Shown one piece after another: positions 1 through 8,538 of a stretch of DNA of 41,918 nucleotides. The stretch spans positions 1 to 41,918 of the IMG/VR virus record IMGVR_UViG_3300042923_000617; one strand, written 5' to 3'. Numbering within the stretch: position 1 is the stretch's first letter; each line of letters opens with the position of its first letter. This DNA comes from a virus. A program made the translations under genes and the position numbers. The notes under the pieces were generated by a model that worked only from the letters and a program-made list of their open reading frames with translations, was not told the DNA's origin and did not search any database.

Positions 1-25
1 GACGCCCACCACGCACATACGTGTC
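1..25. repeat. Terminal direct repeat, left copy
   Basis: These 25 bases are identical to the last 25 of the window (41894-41918). A coding frame passes straight through the joined ends, so this is most simply the overlap left when a circular assembly or circularly permuted genome was cut open. It is too short to be a usual long terminal repeat, and it lies inside a gene, which argues against a natural cos end here. Confidence 0.9.
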
Positions 26-175
26 ACGCGGGCAAACCTCCGGACGGTCACACACGGACTCGTCGTCCATGTGCCGCCAGTGAGCAACGAACTGGGTTGT
101 GTCGAGATCCAGCATCACGGTCTCCATGTCTGCACTGTACTGGTTGTCGTTACGGTTCACAATAGGCTTTCCCAT
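1..175 (-). CDS. Junction-spanning hypothetical protein, N-terminal part
   Basis: A 66-residue protein starts with ATG at 175, runs to base 1 and continues at 41893 to a TGA at 41868-41870 once the 25-bp overlap is merged. It begins MGKPIVNRND and ends GRPNFGTFAE. It has two Cys near residues 42 and 48 (VCDRPEVCPR) and no recognised domain. It lies between the tail-fibre genes and the lysis genes, and its stop overlaps the GTG of the HTH gene at 41871. It is presumably translated in the late operon. The ribosome site in front of the ATG is weak. Confidence 0.65.
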   Translation of the reverse strand, partial: MGKPIVNRNDNQYSADMETVMLDLDTTQFVAHWRHMDDESVCDRPEVCPRDTYVRGGR

Positions 176-214
176 AACGCGTAGAGCACCCGCTAGGACA
201 CCTGATACATCCGG

Positions 215-367
215 CTACTGAATCGGCACCCACTCGCCGTCGCGGAGGATCAGCCGCTTCACCTCGACAGGCTCACCGCCGCCACCGCCGCGAGTGATCG
301 GGTCGTAGTCGGTCCCCACTCTGAATGGGGCGGACGGGATGAACGTCCCGGTTCCACGATCAGCCAC
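215..367 (-). CDS. Small tail-region protein, 50 aa
   Basis: This GTG-started frame of 50 codons begins 1 base after the stop of the tail gene at 369. The protein starts VADRGTGTFIPSAPF, has a Gly-rich centre (RGGGGGEP) and ends in a beta-like stretch, KRLILRDGEWVPIQ. I do not recognise the family. Position and tight spacing suggest a small virion or tail-associated protein. The next gene downstream starts 40 bases later, at 175. Confidence 0.55.
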   Translation of the reverse strand: MADRGTGTFIPSAPFRVGTDYDPITRGGGGGEPVEVKRLILRDGEWVPIQ

Positions 368-368
368 G

Positions 369-1307
369 TCACACCTGCGCGATCAGGATCGAACCGTTGC
401 TCAGCGTCGAGGACATCGTGTGCGCGACCCCATCGACCGTGAACACGTCGCCGCGAGACACTGTATCGGACCACACGCACTGGACGCCGATCAGTTCCCC
501 GATATGGGAGGCGAGCCCCGACGTCCAGTTGCCGCCACCCGCCGCGACGATGAACGGCGCCGCGGTAACTTGATTATCAAGCTCCGACGCAGCCGTCCCT
601 GCACGACCATTCATGCGCATGGTGTTCGGGCCGACGATGCAGTGCGACGACCATGAGACACTCGTCATCTTCGGCACTCGGGTCAGCGCCGCAGCGGTGG
701 ACCCTGCAGCCGTGCCCGAGTTCCGATCCGAGGTTCCGGCCATGCGGACGGTGATGAGCGGGAACAGGTCGGCGCCCGCGTGTGCGGCGTGTGCAGCGGT
801 TGGCTCGAAGAACCCACAGTACGACACCTGAGTGCCTTCCGTAGAAGACAGGAGCACCACCCGGTCGCGGGTAACCGACGCGTCGATAACGAATCCCGCC
901 GTCGTCAGCGGCGTGTCCAACTGCGTGTAAGTGCTAGAGTTCGCCCAGCCCGACTCGAGCCCGAGCGCCGTGGCACCAAACCGCGAATACGTTGTCGCGT
1001 CGAGGGTGGTGTTGCTCGCCGAGTACGGGCCGCGGGTGGCGAGGTCCGTTGCTGCGTCGTACCCCTCGAACGGCGTCAGCAGCAGACCCGTCGCGGTCCC
1101 GGTGGTCGGGTAAGAGATGTCGAGGAACCAGTCGAGGCTGTACGTGTTCCCCGCCGCGGCGGACTTGTACACCTTGTGCGTCCGCGCACCGATCACGACC
1201 GTGTCCTCGAGCGTCCAGCCGAGCGCGAGGAGCTTCGTCGCGAGCGCCGTGTGAACCAGCGGGCCGGGGTTCGCGTCCGCCGCGATCGTCTCTTCCCAGT
1301 ACGTCAT
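369..1307 (-). CDS. Minor tail / tail-tip protein
   Basis: This 312-residue protein starts with ATG at 1307, overlapping the stop of the collagen-like fibre gene (ATGA). The N-terminal third looks like a compact domain with many aromatic residues (residues 1-75, MTYWEETIAADANPG onward). The remainder is rich in Thr, Ser, Ala and Gly, as in beta-sandwich tail proteins. The place in the tail operon after the fibre gene suggests a receptor-binding or tail-tip role. No catalytic motif is visible. The function is inferred from context only. Confidence 0.7.
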   Translation of the reverse strand: MTYWEETIAADANPGPLVHTALATKLLALGWTLEDTVVIGARTHKVYKSAAAGNTYSLDWFLDISYPTTGTATGLLLTPFEGYDAATDLATRGPYSASNTTLDATTYSRFGATALGLESGWANSSTYTQLDTPLTTAGFVIDASVTRDRVVLLSSTEGTQVSYCGFFEPTAAHAAHAGADLFPLITVRMAGTSDRNSGTAAGSTAAALTRVPKMTSVSWSSHCIVGPNTMRMNGRAGTAASELDNQVTAAPFIVAAGGGNWTSGLASHIGELIGVQCVWSDTVSRGDVFTVDGVAHTMSSTLSNGSILIAQV

Positions 1308-2083
1308 GCGCTAATCCATTCGTCGCCGTCAACAGCGTTCGTCGGGTCATCGACACCGACCGTGCCCGCGTACTGCCAGAAGTTCTTCGGGAGGTCACTG
1401 TTTCGCACCGCACCCTGAGTCGTGTGCGGGTTGTTCGCGGACCCAGCCGCGATCGGTGAAACGGTGTCCGCGATGGTGATGGTGTCCGCGCCGTCGTTCA
1501 CAGTGACGGTGATGTTCGTCCCGCCGACGAGGGTGGTGCCGATGGTGTCCCGGACTGCTTCAGCGTCCAGCCCGCCACCCGCCGCCTCGACCCATTCCGT
1601 GTCGTAGTCGGTGTTCGAGATCTTCGCGAGTACCTGGCCGGTCGTGCCGCCTGTCGGGACGCCAACGCCGGGGGCACCATCTGCGCCGTCCGCACCAGGA
1701 GCGCCGTCGGCACCCGGGGCACCGTCAGCGCCAGGAGCACCATCGGCCCCATCCGCGCCCGCAGGACCAACCAGCGAATCAAGCCACGCCGCTTCAGTCC
1801 CTACGAACCCATTCGCCACCGCGATCTCGTAAGCCGACGCACCATCTGCTCCCGGTGCCCCATCTGCTCCCGGCGCCCCGTCCGCGCCGGGTGCACCATC
1901 TGCGCCAGGTGCGCCGTCCGACCCATCCGCACCCTGAAGCGACGCAAGCCACTCCGCCTCGGACCCAACAAACCCGTCCGCCACCGCAACGTCATACGCA
2001 GACGCCCCCGGTGAACCGGGCTGACCTGTAGGCACACGAACAACAACCGTCTCAACGACGGGAACCCTCACAACATCAGTCAT
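1304..2083 (-). CDS. Collagen-like tail fibre protein
   Basis: The start is taken at ATG 2083, which overlaps the previous stop as ATGA; an upstream in-frame start at 2104 is less likely. Two blocks of Gly-X-Y repeats (GADGAPGADGAPGADG type, roughly residues 50-80 and 105-140) would form a collagen-like triple helix. Each block follows a short helix motif of the form AVADGFVGSEAEWLASL. A C-terminal globular domain rich in beta residues (about 141-259) would be the trimeric tip. Such proteins form tail fibres or side fibres in siphoviruses. The GC-rich repeats could recombine and change fibre length. Confidence 0.8.
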   Translation of the reverse strand: MTDVVRVPVVETVVVRVPTGQPGSPGASAYDVAVADGFVGSEAEWLASLQGADGSDGAPGADGAPGADGAPGADGAPGADGASAYEIAVANGFVGTEAAWLDSLVGPAGADGADGAPGADGAPGADGAPGADGADGAPGVGVPTGGTTGQVLAKISNTDYDTEWVEAAGGGLDAEAVRDTIGTTLVGGTNITVTVNDGADTITIADTVSPIAAGSANNPHTTQGAVRNSDLPKNFWQYAGTVGVDDPTNAVDGDEWISA

Positions 2084-2505
2084 CGGGTCACATCCAGTCG
2101 CCACTTCGTCTTCGCGCGAGTGAGGGTCCGCACACTGGGAAGCGCCGCCTGAATATCGAAGACACCCGAGGCGCCCATCGCACGTGTCTGCGCCTCCGAC
2201 GCACCGAGGGTAATAACCCCAGTCGCCGCCGCGGTCGCGTCAACCGTCAAGCTGATAGCGAGGCTGTCCGCGGACTCCGCGGTGGGACGCCATTGCGAAC
2301 TCCACGACGACAGACCCGAAAGATCCTCCGCCACCCACGTATCAGCATTGGCGGGGTCCAGCGCAAGCCACTCCGCCACAGTCCCCGCATACCCCGCAGC
2401 TACAGCCGCCGTGTACCCCGTGTACTCCCCGAACTCAAAGGACTGCGACCACGCATCCCCCGCGTACACGTTGTACGGGGTGGGGTCGATGAACACTCCC
2501 GCCAC
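2080..2505 (-). CDS. Tail fibre-associated protein
   Basis: This 141-residue protein lies between the spike gene (2508-3254) and the collagen-like fibre. Residues 33-50 read AVAAGYAGTVAEWLALD, clearly the same short motif that precedes each collagen block in the next gene, so the two proteins probably share an attachment or trimerisation element. The N-terminus (IDPTPYNVYAGDAWSQSF) and beta-rich remainder fit a baseplate upper-protein-like domain, but this is not certain. It is co-transcribed and ends in an ATGA overlap with the fibre gene. Confidence 0.65.
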   Translation of the reverse strand: MAGVFIDPTPYNVYAGDAWSQSFEFGEYTGYTAAVAAGYAGTVAEWLALDPANADTWVAEDLSGLSSWSSQWRPTAESADSLAISLTVDATAAATGVITLGASEAQTRAMGASGVFDIQAALPSVRTLTRAKTKWRLDVTR

Positions 2506-2507
2506 AG

Positions 2508-3254
2508 TCAGCCCCTCTCCTCGAGCGCGACCAACCGCGCGTTCAACACCGCAACCTGCGCCACCAGCAACCCGATAATGTCGATCGCCTCCGCCCGCCC
2601 CTCCGCATCGGAGGTAACGAACCGCCCCGCATCAGTCCCCACAAGGTCATCCGCGATATAACCGATACGGCGCGCCCCGTCACCGTCGATGTACTCGTAC
2701 TCAACAAGGTCAGGGAACACGTCGCGCAGACTCGGCGCCGGGATGATGTCACGCTTCAACCGGCGTGCGGACGGGTTAGAGAATGTCCCGTTGACCACGA
2801 GGTTGCCGGGGACTGACACCTGCTGCCCCGACTTACCCAAACGAATCTGATCCGCCTGCGTCGTGACCGCGTTCTCACCAATCGCAGTCGACCGCAAATG
2901 CAACGCATCCGCGGACCACCCGATCGCCGTAGACGTCTCCCACTGTGCGTACGCACGCCCACCAACAGCCGTCGTCCCAAACCCGTCCGCCGTCGCCTGC
3001 GAACCAATCGCGATACCCTCACCGGACTCGTCATCGGTGATCGCTTGCGCTTTCGCGTCCGGGCCAATCGCTACCGACGAATACCAGTCCGCAGCGGCAC
3101 GCTCACCGATCTGCACGGACTCTTCACCCGAACCAGGATGGTTGCTACTGTCACCGCCACCGAACCCGGCACCCTCAGACCCCGACTGAGTCTCCAACTG
3201 ACGGACCCGCCGCGCCAACTTCCCGAGCTCGTTGCCACCGTCGATAGCCCCCAT
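2508..3254 (-). CDS. Tail spike with YadA-like repeats and S74 chaperone domain
   Basis: The 248-residue protein has a short N-terminal coiled-coil segment (about 8-24). It is followed by five YadA-head-like repeats (SVAIGPDAKA, GIAIGSQATA, TTAVGGRAYA, STAIGWSADA, STAIGENAVT; about 60-130) that form left-handed beta-rolls. From about 160 it carries a peptidase S74 / intramolecular chaperone domain (SNPSARRLKRDI and RRIGYIADDL), ending in a helix with Leu repeats. In this family the chaperone trimerises the spike and then cuts itself off. Here it is likely the adhesin or spike of the tail. Its ATG overlaps the preceding stop. Confidence 0.8.
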   Translation of the reverse strand: MGAIDGGNELGKLARRVRQLETQSGSEGAGFGGGDSSNHPGSGEESVQIGERAAADWYSSVAIGPDAKAQAITDDESGEGIAIGSQATADGFGTTAVGGRAYAQWETSTAIGWSADALHLRSTAIGENAVTTQADQIRLGKSGQQVSVPGNLVVNGTFSNPSARRLKRDIIPAPSLRDVFPDLVEYEYIDGDGARRIGYIADDLVGTDAGRFVTSDAEGRAEAIDIIGLLVAQVAVLNARLVALEERG

Positions 3255-4357
3255 CAGACGGCCTCCTCTTCAATCAGCAACGAGACCTCGAGGCCCACAT
3301 CCGCAGACAACCCGATCAGCCGGTATGTCTTCGACGCGTCAGGCAGGAACGGTTCATCCGCCTCGATAACCACAGTCACCGACGACCCCAACACCAGATC
3401 AGCAGGGGATACCACCGTCGCCATCACCCGAATGTCGGGCTGCACGGTCGGGTCCTTGAACGCCCGCACACGCTCCTTCGCCAACTGCGACGCGTGCTCG
3501 TTCGTCTTCACCATCTTCCACGCGACAACATCATCACGGGCCGGGATCGAAGCGACCGGAACCCCCGGGGTACCACCGACCACCATCTCGGCGCCGTAGT
3601 TCTGCCCCACCCCGAACACACCCGTAACCTGCTTCTGCGCGTTCTCATTCACCGTGTACGACGACACACCATGCGTCTTCGTCGTCAGATCGAACGTGAA
3701 CGAACCACCCGTCAACGCCCCAGCCCGCACCACCCACTCAAGCGTGTCCGTGCCAGACCATTGCGGAGAGAACTCCACATCCGGGCCACCGTCCATCTCC
3801 TGAATCTCGTCAAGGATGTCCGCGACCCGCTGGAAGTTGTAGTTCTCATACGTGGTCGAGAACGACCCCGCCGTGGACAGGGACGGGAGTACCAGTGGCA
3901 GGGAGTAGTCCGCGCCGCCCACCGGTCCCGTCGTGCCCGCCTCCAACACCAACCCCAGGGTTGACACCAGCGACTTGCTCGAGATCGTCAGCTTCCCCGG
4001 GATACCCGCCGACTCGTCCTCCCAATAGGAGTTCTCACCGAACGGCAACCGGTACAGGAACAACGCCCGCAGATCGACGTGCTGAACCGTCAACACCTTC
4101 GTGTCATACGAGTACGGGCGCCCCGTGATGAGCCCCGCATACACGGGTTCGTCATCCCAGCACACCACCAGTGTCCGGTCCCACGCGATCGTCGCATTCC
4201 GCCACTCAGCCCGCGTGTGCACCCCATCCCCGAGGGTGAACACGTGCTGCCCTGACCCCGCCGTATTCAAACGACGCGACCACGAACCACCAGCCGGCTC
4301 AACCTCAAGGATCTTCGCACCCGTGATCGTGTCGCAAAACCAATACGACCACGTCAT
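3254..4357 (-). CDS. Minor tail protein, ReqiPepy6 gp37-like (Tal-like)
   Basis: This 367-residue protein follows the distal tail gene and precedes the spike. Its start, MTWSYWFCDTITGAKILEV, and length match the siphovirus ReqiPepy6 gp37-like family of tail-tip proteins, which occupy the place of the tail-associated (Tal) baseplate hub. No peptidase or lytic domain is visible at the C-terminus. The ATG at 4357 overlaps the stop of the distal tail gene by four bases. Confidence 0.75.
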   Translation of the reverse strand: MTWSYWFCDTITGAKILEVEPAGGSWSRRLNTAGSGQHVFTLGDGVHTRAEWRNATIAWDRTLVVCWDDEPVYAGLITGRPYSYDTKVLTVQHVDLRALFLYRLPFGENSYWEDESAGIPGKLTISSKSLVSTLGLVLEAGTTGPVGGADYSLPLVLPSLSTAGSFSTTYENYNFQRVADILDEIQEMDGGPDVEFSPQWSGTDTLEWVVRAGALTGGSFTFDLTTKTHGVSSYTVNENAQKQVTGVFGVGQNYGAEMVVGGTPGVPVASIPARDDVVAWKMVKTNEHASQLAKERVRAFKDPTVQPDIRVMATVVSPADLVLGSSVTVVIEADEPFLPDASKTYRLIGLSADVGLEVSLLIEEEAV

Positions 4358-4791
4358 ACGTACTCCTCAGCAGACGGCCCATACCTGACCGGGTCAGGCG
4401 CCCACAACTGCAACTGGTACTCAGCGAGCGAACCCCACACGATCACGCGTGTGCGGGGCATCCCGTACCGGTACACCGTCGCCGTCGTCGCACCAACCCC
4501 GGTTGTCACCGTGAGGGTGGCCGACTCCCCATCCGCAAGGAGACCGGACAACGCGACGAGCGCCGCCTCAAAGTCCGCATCCGAAGACGCGTGCACCTTC
4601 CCCGAGAGAGTCACAATCCGACCCGACAGGAACCCGGGGGTAGCGAACTGCCCGTGCTGGTTGGGGCGGTCGACATACTCACGACGCATCGTCGCGGAGT
4701 TGACGAACCAGCCATCCAACTCCTCGAGCGTGTATGTCGCCGCCCCCGCGTCACCAACAAACGTGAGCGAACCAAGGGTTGCCTCAAGCAT
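4354..4791 (-). CDS. Distal tail (Dit-like) protein
   Basis: This 145-residue protein is encoded directly after the tape measure, the usual place of the distal tail protein. It is beta-rich; the stretch YVDRPNQHGQFATPGFLSGR followed by TLSGKVHASS is typical of the N-terminal Dit ring domain. It would form the ring that joins tail tube and tip. It is shorter than Dit proteins of lactococcal phages and seems to lack their C-terminal domain. The start at 4791 coincides with the last base of the tape measure stop. Confidence 0.75.
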   Translation of the reverse strand: MLEATLGSLTFVGDAGAATYTLEELDGWFVNSATMRREYVDRPNQHGQFATPGFLSGRIVTLSGKVHASSDADFEAALVALSGLLADGESATLTVTTGVGATTATVYRYGMPRTRVIVWGSLAEYQLQLWAPDPVRYGPSAEEYV

Positions 4792-7478
4792 CAGACCGCC
4801 CTCATCTCGAACTCAAGCGTCTTAGCCGCAGCGTGCCCGATCTGTTCCTCACTCATCCCCGGCTGAGGGTGAATGTCGACCTGGACGTTCCCGCCTCCAC
4901 CGCCCCCGAACGAACCGCCGCCATGCAGCGACTCCCGGAACGCGTACACGTTGTGCTGACCACCCATCGCAGCCACATCCGAAGCCGTCAACACGTGCTC
5001 ACCATTCGACAGGCGATACCAACCCGCCTCGTCATCCCGCGGACCACCAGGACCATAGATCGCGCCACCATCAGCACGACCCGGCCCCTCCCAATCCGCA
5101 GACCCACGAACCGGAACCGAGATCGACGTCCCATTCGCGAACGTGACAAGCCGACGCAACACCTCACGCGCCGAACCGTCATCCGCAGTAATCGTGATCG
5201 TCTGCGTGTCCGGGATCTGCTCGACGGCCGTCTTCACGCCCTGGAGGGCCTTCTCAACTTCCTTCGCAGACCCCAGGTTCTGGTCAGCCCACTTCTCCGC
5301 TTCCTCACGGGACTCACCCATCGCGATCCGCTGATTGATGACCGCTTCGCGACCCTTCTCCCACTCCGTACGAGCATCCTCAAGGGTGCCGCCGTTCTCG
5401 AGGATCGCCTGAGCGGCGTCACGGTGCGACTCCTCAACCTCACGAATCGCATCACGCAGAGCGATAGACGCATCATTCGTCCCGTCGAGGGTCGCACCCT
5501 CCTCCTCCGCAGCATCCTTAAGATCGTTCAGAGCACTGAGAGCCGAATCCTTCGCGGCCCCCATCTCCACCGCGGCACCAGCAACACCCCGCAGCGCCTC
5601 CTCCATATCGGACAGGTTCGACTCAGCCTCGTCCGCCTCATCCGCAATAGCCTTGAACGCGTCCGCCGCAGTCTTAGCCGGCGGCTCCGCATCCCGAAGC
5701 GCCTCATTCAACACCGACTGACGGTCAGCAGCGTCACCCGTCTGGATCAGGTTCTCGCGAATCGCATCCCGCAACCCAGGCAACTCATCAAGGAGCGTGC
5801 CCATCTGCGCCCGCGACAGGCCCAGCTCGTCACCCCACGTCTGGAACTTCCGCCGAGCATCATCCAGCGGAAGACCCTCAAGCCCCTTATCGAGCTCGGT
5901 GAGCGTGTCCCGCAGAACAAGGATGTCCGTGCCGACCGGACCCAGCACATCCCCAGACGCGAGAGCATCCAACGCACGCGCCACACCACCAGCGGTCGCA
6001 TCAGTCGTCGTCTTCAGCGACTCCATCGCCTCAAGGAACGTCTGGTTCGTGGTCGTCGCCTTCGCGACAGCCTCGTCCGTACCACGCACCTCACGCGCGA
6101 ACTTCACCGCCGCATCAGCAGCAATCGTCATCGCCGTAGCGACAGCCGCCGTGATACCGACACCCTTACCGATCAGAGCAAGCGCACGCCCCGCCCGCTG
6201 AGCATTCGGCCCCATCACTCCCAGGGCTTCGTTGTACTCAACGATCTTCGGAACCAGCAGCAGGTACGAACCGTAGGCGGTGAGCGCCGCAGCACCCACA
6301 GCACCGATCCAGAACACCGCCTGCTGGCCAGCCTCGGGCATCTCATTGAACATGTCGACAAGCCCCGTGAGGGACTGGATGAACGTCCGCAGAGGACCGT
6401 CCGCCGCCTCGCCCATCGAAATCAGGGCAGTGTCAACCGCACCCGACAGGGCCTCCCAGTCACCCTTCAGGTTGTCCAGACGAGTAGCCGCGGTCTCCGC
6501 CGCATAACCGGCGTCATCAACCTTGTTCGTCCACTCCTCGATACCCGCCGCGCCCTCCTCGTAGAGGATCGTCGCCGCACGAATCGCGTCCTGACCGAAG
6601 ATCATCGCAAGGTTGGTTTGCTTCTGCTCCTCAGTCATCCCCGCCAGGGACGATTCGAGCTCACCCGCAACACCCTTAAGGCCGATGAAGTTACCGGCGG
6701 CGTCATACGCCTCGAACCCGATCGCCTTCATGAGGTCCTTGACCTCTTCGGTGGGGTTCGCGAGACGCAGCAGCATCGTGCGAAGCGACGTGCCCGCGTC
6801 AGACCCGAGGAGGCCCTGTGACGCGAACGCCGCGAGACCACCCGCGGCCTCTTCAACGTCGATGCCGAACTGGTTAGCGACGAGACCCGCCTGGTTCAGC
6901 GCAGCGGCCATGTCAGTGACATCGCCCATTGCCTTGCCGGCACCCGCGGCGAGGATGTCCGCAACGTGGGTGGCCTTGTCACCCTCAAGGCTGAACTGCT
7001 GCATCGTCGTGGCGGCGATTTCCGCCGCTTCAGCAACACCCAGCCCACCCGCCGCGGCGAGATCCAGCGCACCCGTGAGCCCACCGGACAGGATGTCCTC
7101 AGTGGCGATACCAGCCTTCGCCAGTTCCTCGATAGCGTTCGCGGCCTCAGTCGCAGAGAACACGGTGGTAGCGCCCGCCTCGAGCGCCGCGTCACGCAGC
7201 AACTCCATGTTCTCGGTCGTCTCATGCGTCGCCGCCTGAACGTTCGACATCGCCTGGTCGAACTCCGCGAACTTCGCCACCGCGACCGCAAGACCAGCAG
7301 CCATCACGCCACCAGCGGTCACAGCCGTCCGCCCCAGTAGCGTGAACGCTTCCCGCTGCTGCGTCAGCTTTTGCGCCTCCGAAGCGGTCTCCCGCGTCGC
7401 CTTAGACGCCGCACGCATACCGTCCACGTACTGCTGCATCTGCAACGCCAGCGTGACCTTCGTCTGCCGATCAGCCAT
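4791..7478 (-). CDS. Tail tape measure protein
   Basis: This 895-residue protein is the longest gene in the window. It has a TP901-type tape measure core: residues 1-110 are helical with a hydrophobic run near 47-67, followed by Ala-rich helices (AKFAEFDQAMSNVQAATHE and FSATEAANAIEELAKAGI). Around 385-405 there is a transmembrane-like segment (AVFWIGAVGAAALTAYGSYL). The C-terminal 100 residues are Gly-rich (GGGSFGGGGGGN). It sets tail length and defines the phage as long-tailed. It lies downstream of the chaperone genes, but 266 bases away, with a plus-strand gene in the gap. Confidence 0.95.
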   Translation of the reverse strand: MADRQTKVTLALQMQQYVDGMRAASKATRETASEAQKLTQQREAFTLLGRTAVTAGGVMAAGLAVAVAKFAEFDQAMSNVQAATHETTENMELLRDAALEAGATTVFSATEAANAIEELAKAGIATEDILSGGLTGALDLAAAGGLGVAEAAEIAATTMQQFSLEGDKATHVADILAAGAGKAMGDVTDMAAALNQAGLVANQFGIDVEEAAGGLAAFASQGLLGSDAGTSLRTMLLRLANPTEEVKDLMKAIGFEAYDAAGNFIGLKGVAGELESSLAGMTEEQKQTNLAMIFGQDAIRAATILYEEGAAGIEEWTNKVDDAGYAAETAATRLDNLKGDWEALSGAVDTALISMGEAADGPLRTFIQSLTGLVDMFNEMPEAGQQAVFWIGAVGAAALTAYGSYLLLVPKIVEYNEALGVMGPNAQRAGRALALIGKGVGITAAVATAMTIAADAAVKFAREVRGTDEAVAKATTTNQTFLEAMESLKTTTDATAGGVARALDALASGDVLGPVGTDILVLRDTLTELDKGLEGLPLDDARRKFQTWGDELGLSRAQMGTLLDELPGLRDAIRENLIQTGDAADRQSVLNEALRDAEPPAKTAADAFKAIADEADEAESNLSDMEEALRGVAGAAVEMGAAKDSALSALNDLKDAAEEEGATLDGTNDASIALRDAIREVEESHRDAAQAILENGGTLEDARTEWEKGREAVINQRIAMGESREEAEKWADQNLGSAKEVEKALQGVKTAVEQIPDTQTITITADDGSAREVLRRLVTFANGTSISVPVRGSADWEGPGRADGGAIYGPGGPRDDEAGWYRLSNGEHVLTASDVAAMGGQHNVYAFRESLHGGGSFGGGGGGNVQVDIHPQPGMSEEQIGHAAAKTLEFEMRAV

Positions 7479-7527
7479 CGCACCCCCAGGGATGTATTAG
7501 GACCGGCGCTCCGGTACTCTGCTCGAC

Positions 7528-7842
7528 ATGAAGATCAAGAACCCAGCGCTGATCGCGCTCATAGCGGTGTCAGCGCTGGGGCTCCTAGTGGCGTTGGTAC
7601 TGTTCGCGTTGAACAACGCGGGCACGTTCAGCACCTACGACCTGATGACAGGCACCATGACAGGCGGGCTCCCCGCGATCGCGGTACTCGTCCCGCTCGG
7701 TATCGGTGTGCTCGCCGGGATAGCGGCGCTCGTCGTCTGGGGACTTACCGCTTCTCCACGGGGAACACCAGCGACGGATCACCCTTATCCTCGGGATGCG
7801 ACGCGAACCACGCCTTCTGCGCCTGATGCAGAGCGGCCATAG
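7528..7842 (+). CDS. Lone plus-strand small membrane protein
   Basis: This 104-residue protein is encoded against all surrounding genes. It begins MKIKNPALIALIAVSALGLL; residues 7-28 and about 50-72 are strongly hydrophobic, giving two membrane spans, with a Pro/Thr-rich polar tail. Its last 98 bases overlap the 3' end of the chaperone gene (stop at 7745). There is no good ribosome site before the ATG, and TACTCT at 7514-7519 could be a -10 of a nearly leaderless transcript. It is a candidate moron (for example a lysogeny or exclusion gene). A chance frame is possible but unlikely given the clean membrane topology. Confidence 0.6.
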   Translation: MKIKNPALIALIAVSALGLLVALVLFALNNAGTFSTYDLMTGTMTGGLPAIAVLVPLGIGVLAGIAALVVWGLTASPRGTPATDHPYPRDATRTTPSAPDAERP

Positions 7843-8538
7843 CCCAATCCCGCACAGGCTTGTCCGCCTTGAACGCGAACTGGTTATCCGGGTCCATCGC
7901 CTCGTTGAGCGTGTACCCGTGCGGGCCGCGCTTCACCCGCTGACGGCGCCGCGCCTCAATCAGCGTCGCAACGTCAAGGTCTGAGAACTCGGCCTCACGG
8001 ACGGTCACGGAACGCACCAGCCGCCCGTCTTCGTACTCGTATGTCGTCACCTCCGCCGGCTCCCACCCTGAGAGCCGACGCGGCGACACACCTATCTCGA
8101 GGGCTAGTTCCGCTTCTTCCTGGAACCGGCCCCCGAGGAAACTTTTCCCAGTGCCAACAGTTGCCGCGCCGGGCCGGACTGGTGAAGGTCGAACAGCTTC
8201 ATCTGCACGACGTTCCGCCACGGGGTTTCCATGAGCCCGTACAGTTCGGTCCACTCCTCCGCGGTCGGATGCTCACCCTCAACAGTGATGTGTGCGGCAG
8301 GGTACTTGCCCGCGACAGCGTCGAAATCGAATCCGACAGACGCGTCCGCGACGGAACCCTTTCGGGGAGGGTGGATGACCGTCAACGCGGACCACTCCGC
8401 CCCGAGCATCTTCGTGAACCCGAGCTGCACCTTCTGGCCGGCGATCACCACCGACGCGGCGGCGTACTTGCCGTTCTCCTCAGTCGGCGGGGCCTCTGCC
8501 TCCGCACGAGCCTGAGCGATCAAATCCTGAATACTCAT
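7745..8538 (-). CDS. Tail assembly chaperone, frameshifted long form (G-T-like)
   Basis: The upstream frame (start 8538) and the -1 frame ending at 7745 are joined by programmed slippage at GGGAAAA (8143-8149), giving 132 codons of the first frame followed by 132 of the second, about 264 residues. The second frame alone has no convincing start. The slippage-derived part begins SFLGGRFQEEAELALEIG and ends in a domain with DNQFAFKADKPVRDWAMAAL. In lambda and most siphoviruses the long form binds the tape measure during tail assembly. The position just before the tape measure supports this. Confidence 0.85.
8104..8538 (-). CDS. Tail assembly chaperone, short form (G-like)
   Basis: This 144-residue protein starts with ATG at 8538 and is the unshifted product of the chaperone pair. 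It opens MSIQDLIAQARAEAEAPP and contains the compact domain (EEWTELYGLMETPWRNVVQM) seen in actinophage chaperones. The C-terminus ends SSGAGSRKKRN in the zero frame after the slippery site. It is made in excess over the long form. Its ATG overlaps the stop of the preceding gene (TGATG). Confidence 0.85.
   Translation of the reverse strand: MSIQDLIAQARAEAEAPPTEENGKYAAASVVIAGQKVQLGFTKMLGAEWSALTVIHPPRKGSVADASVGFDFDAVAGKYPAAHITVEGEHPTAEEWTELYGLMETPWRNVVQMKLFDLHQSGPARQLLALGKVSSGAGSRKKRN
8143..8149 (-). other. -1 ribosomal frameshift slippery site GGGAAAA
   Basis: The minus-strand sequence reads CTG GGA AAA GTT in the zero frame, so the heptamer G GGA AAA fits the X XXY YYZ rule. Both tRNAs can re-pair after a one-base backward slip, and the ribosome continues AGT TTC CTC in the downstream frame. 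The site lies 39 bases before the zero-frame stop. Lambda uses the related GGGAAAG at the same place in its tail genes. Confidence 0.88.

Noticed and set aside
1660-1940. Tandem DNA repeats as a possible CRISPR array
   Set aside because: They are in-frame Gly-X-Y codons of the fibre gene, short and without unique spacers.
4779-6821. Plus-strand frame of 680 codons opposite the tape measure
   Set aside because: Arg-rich shadow of the tape measure gene with no ribosome site or domain.
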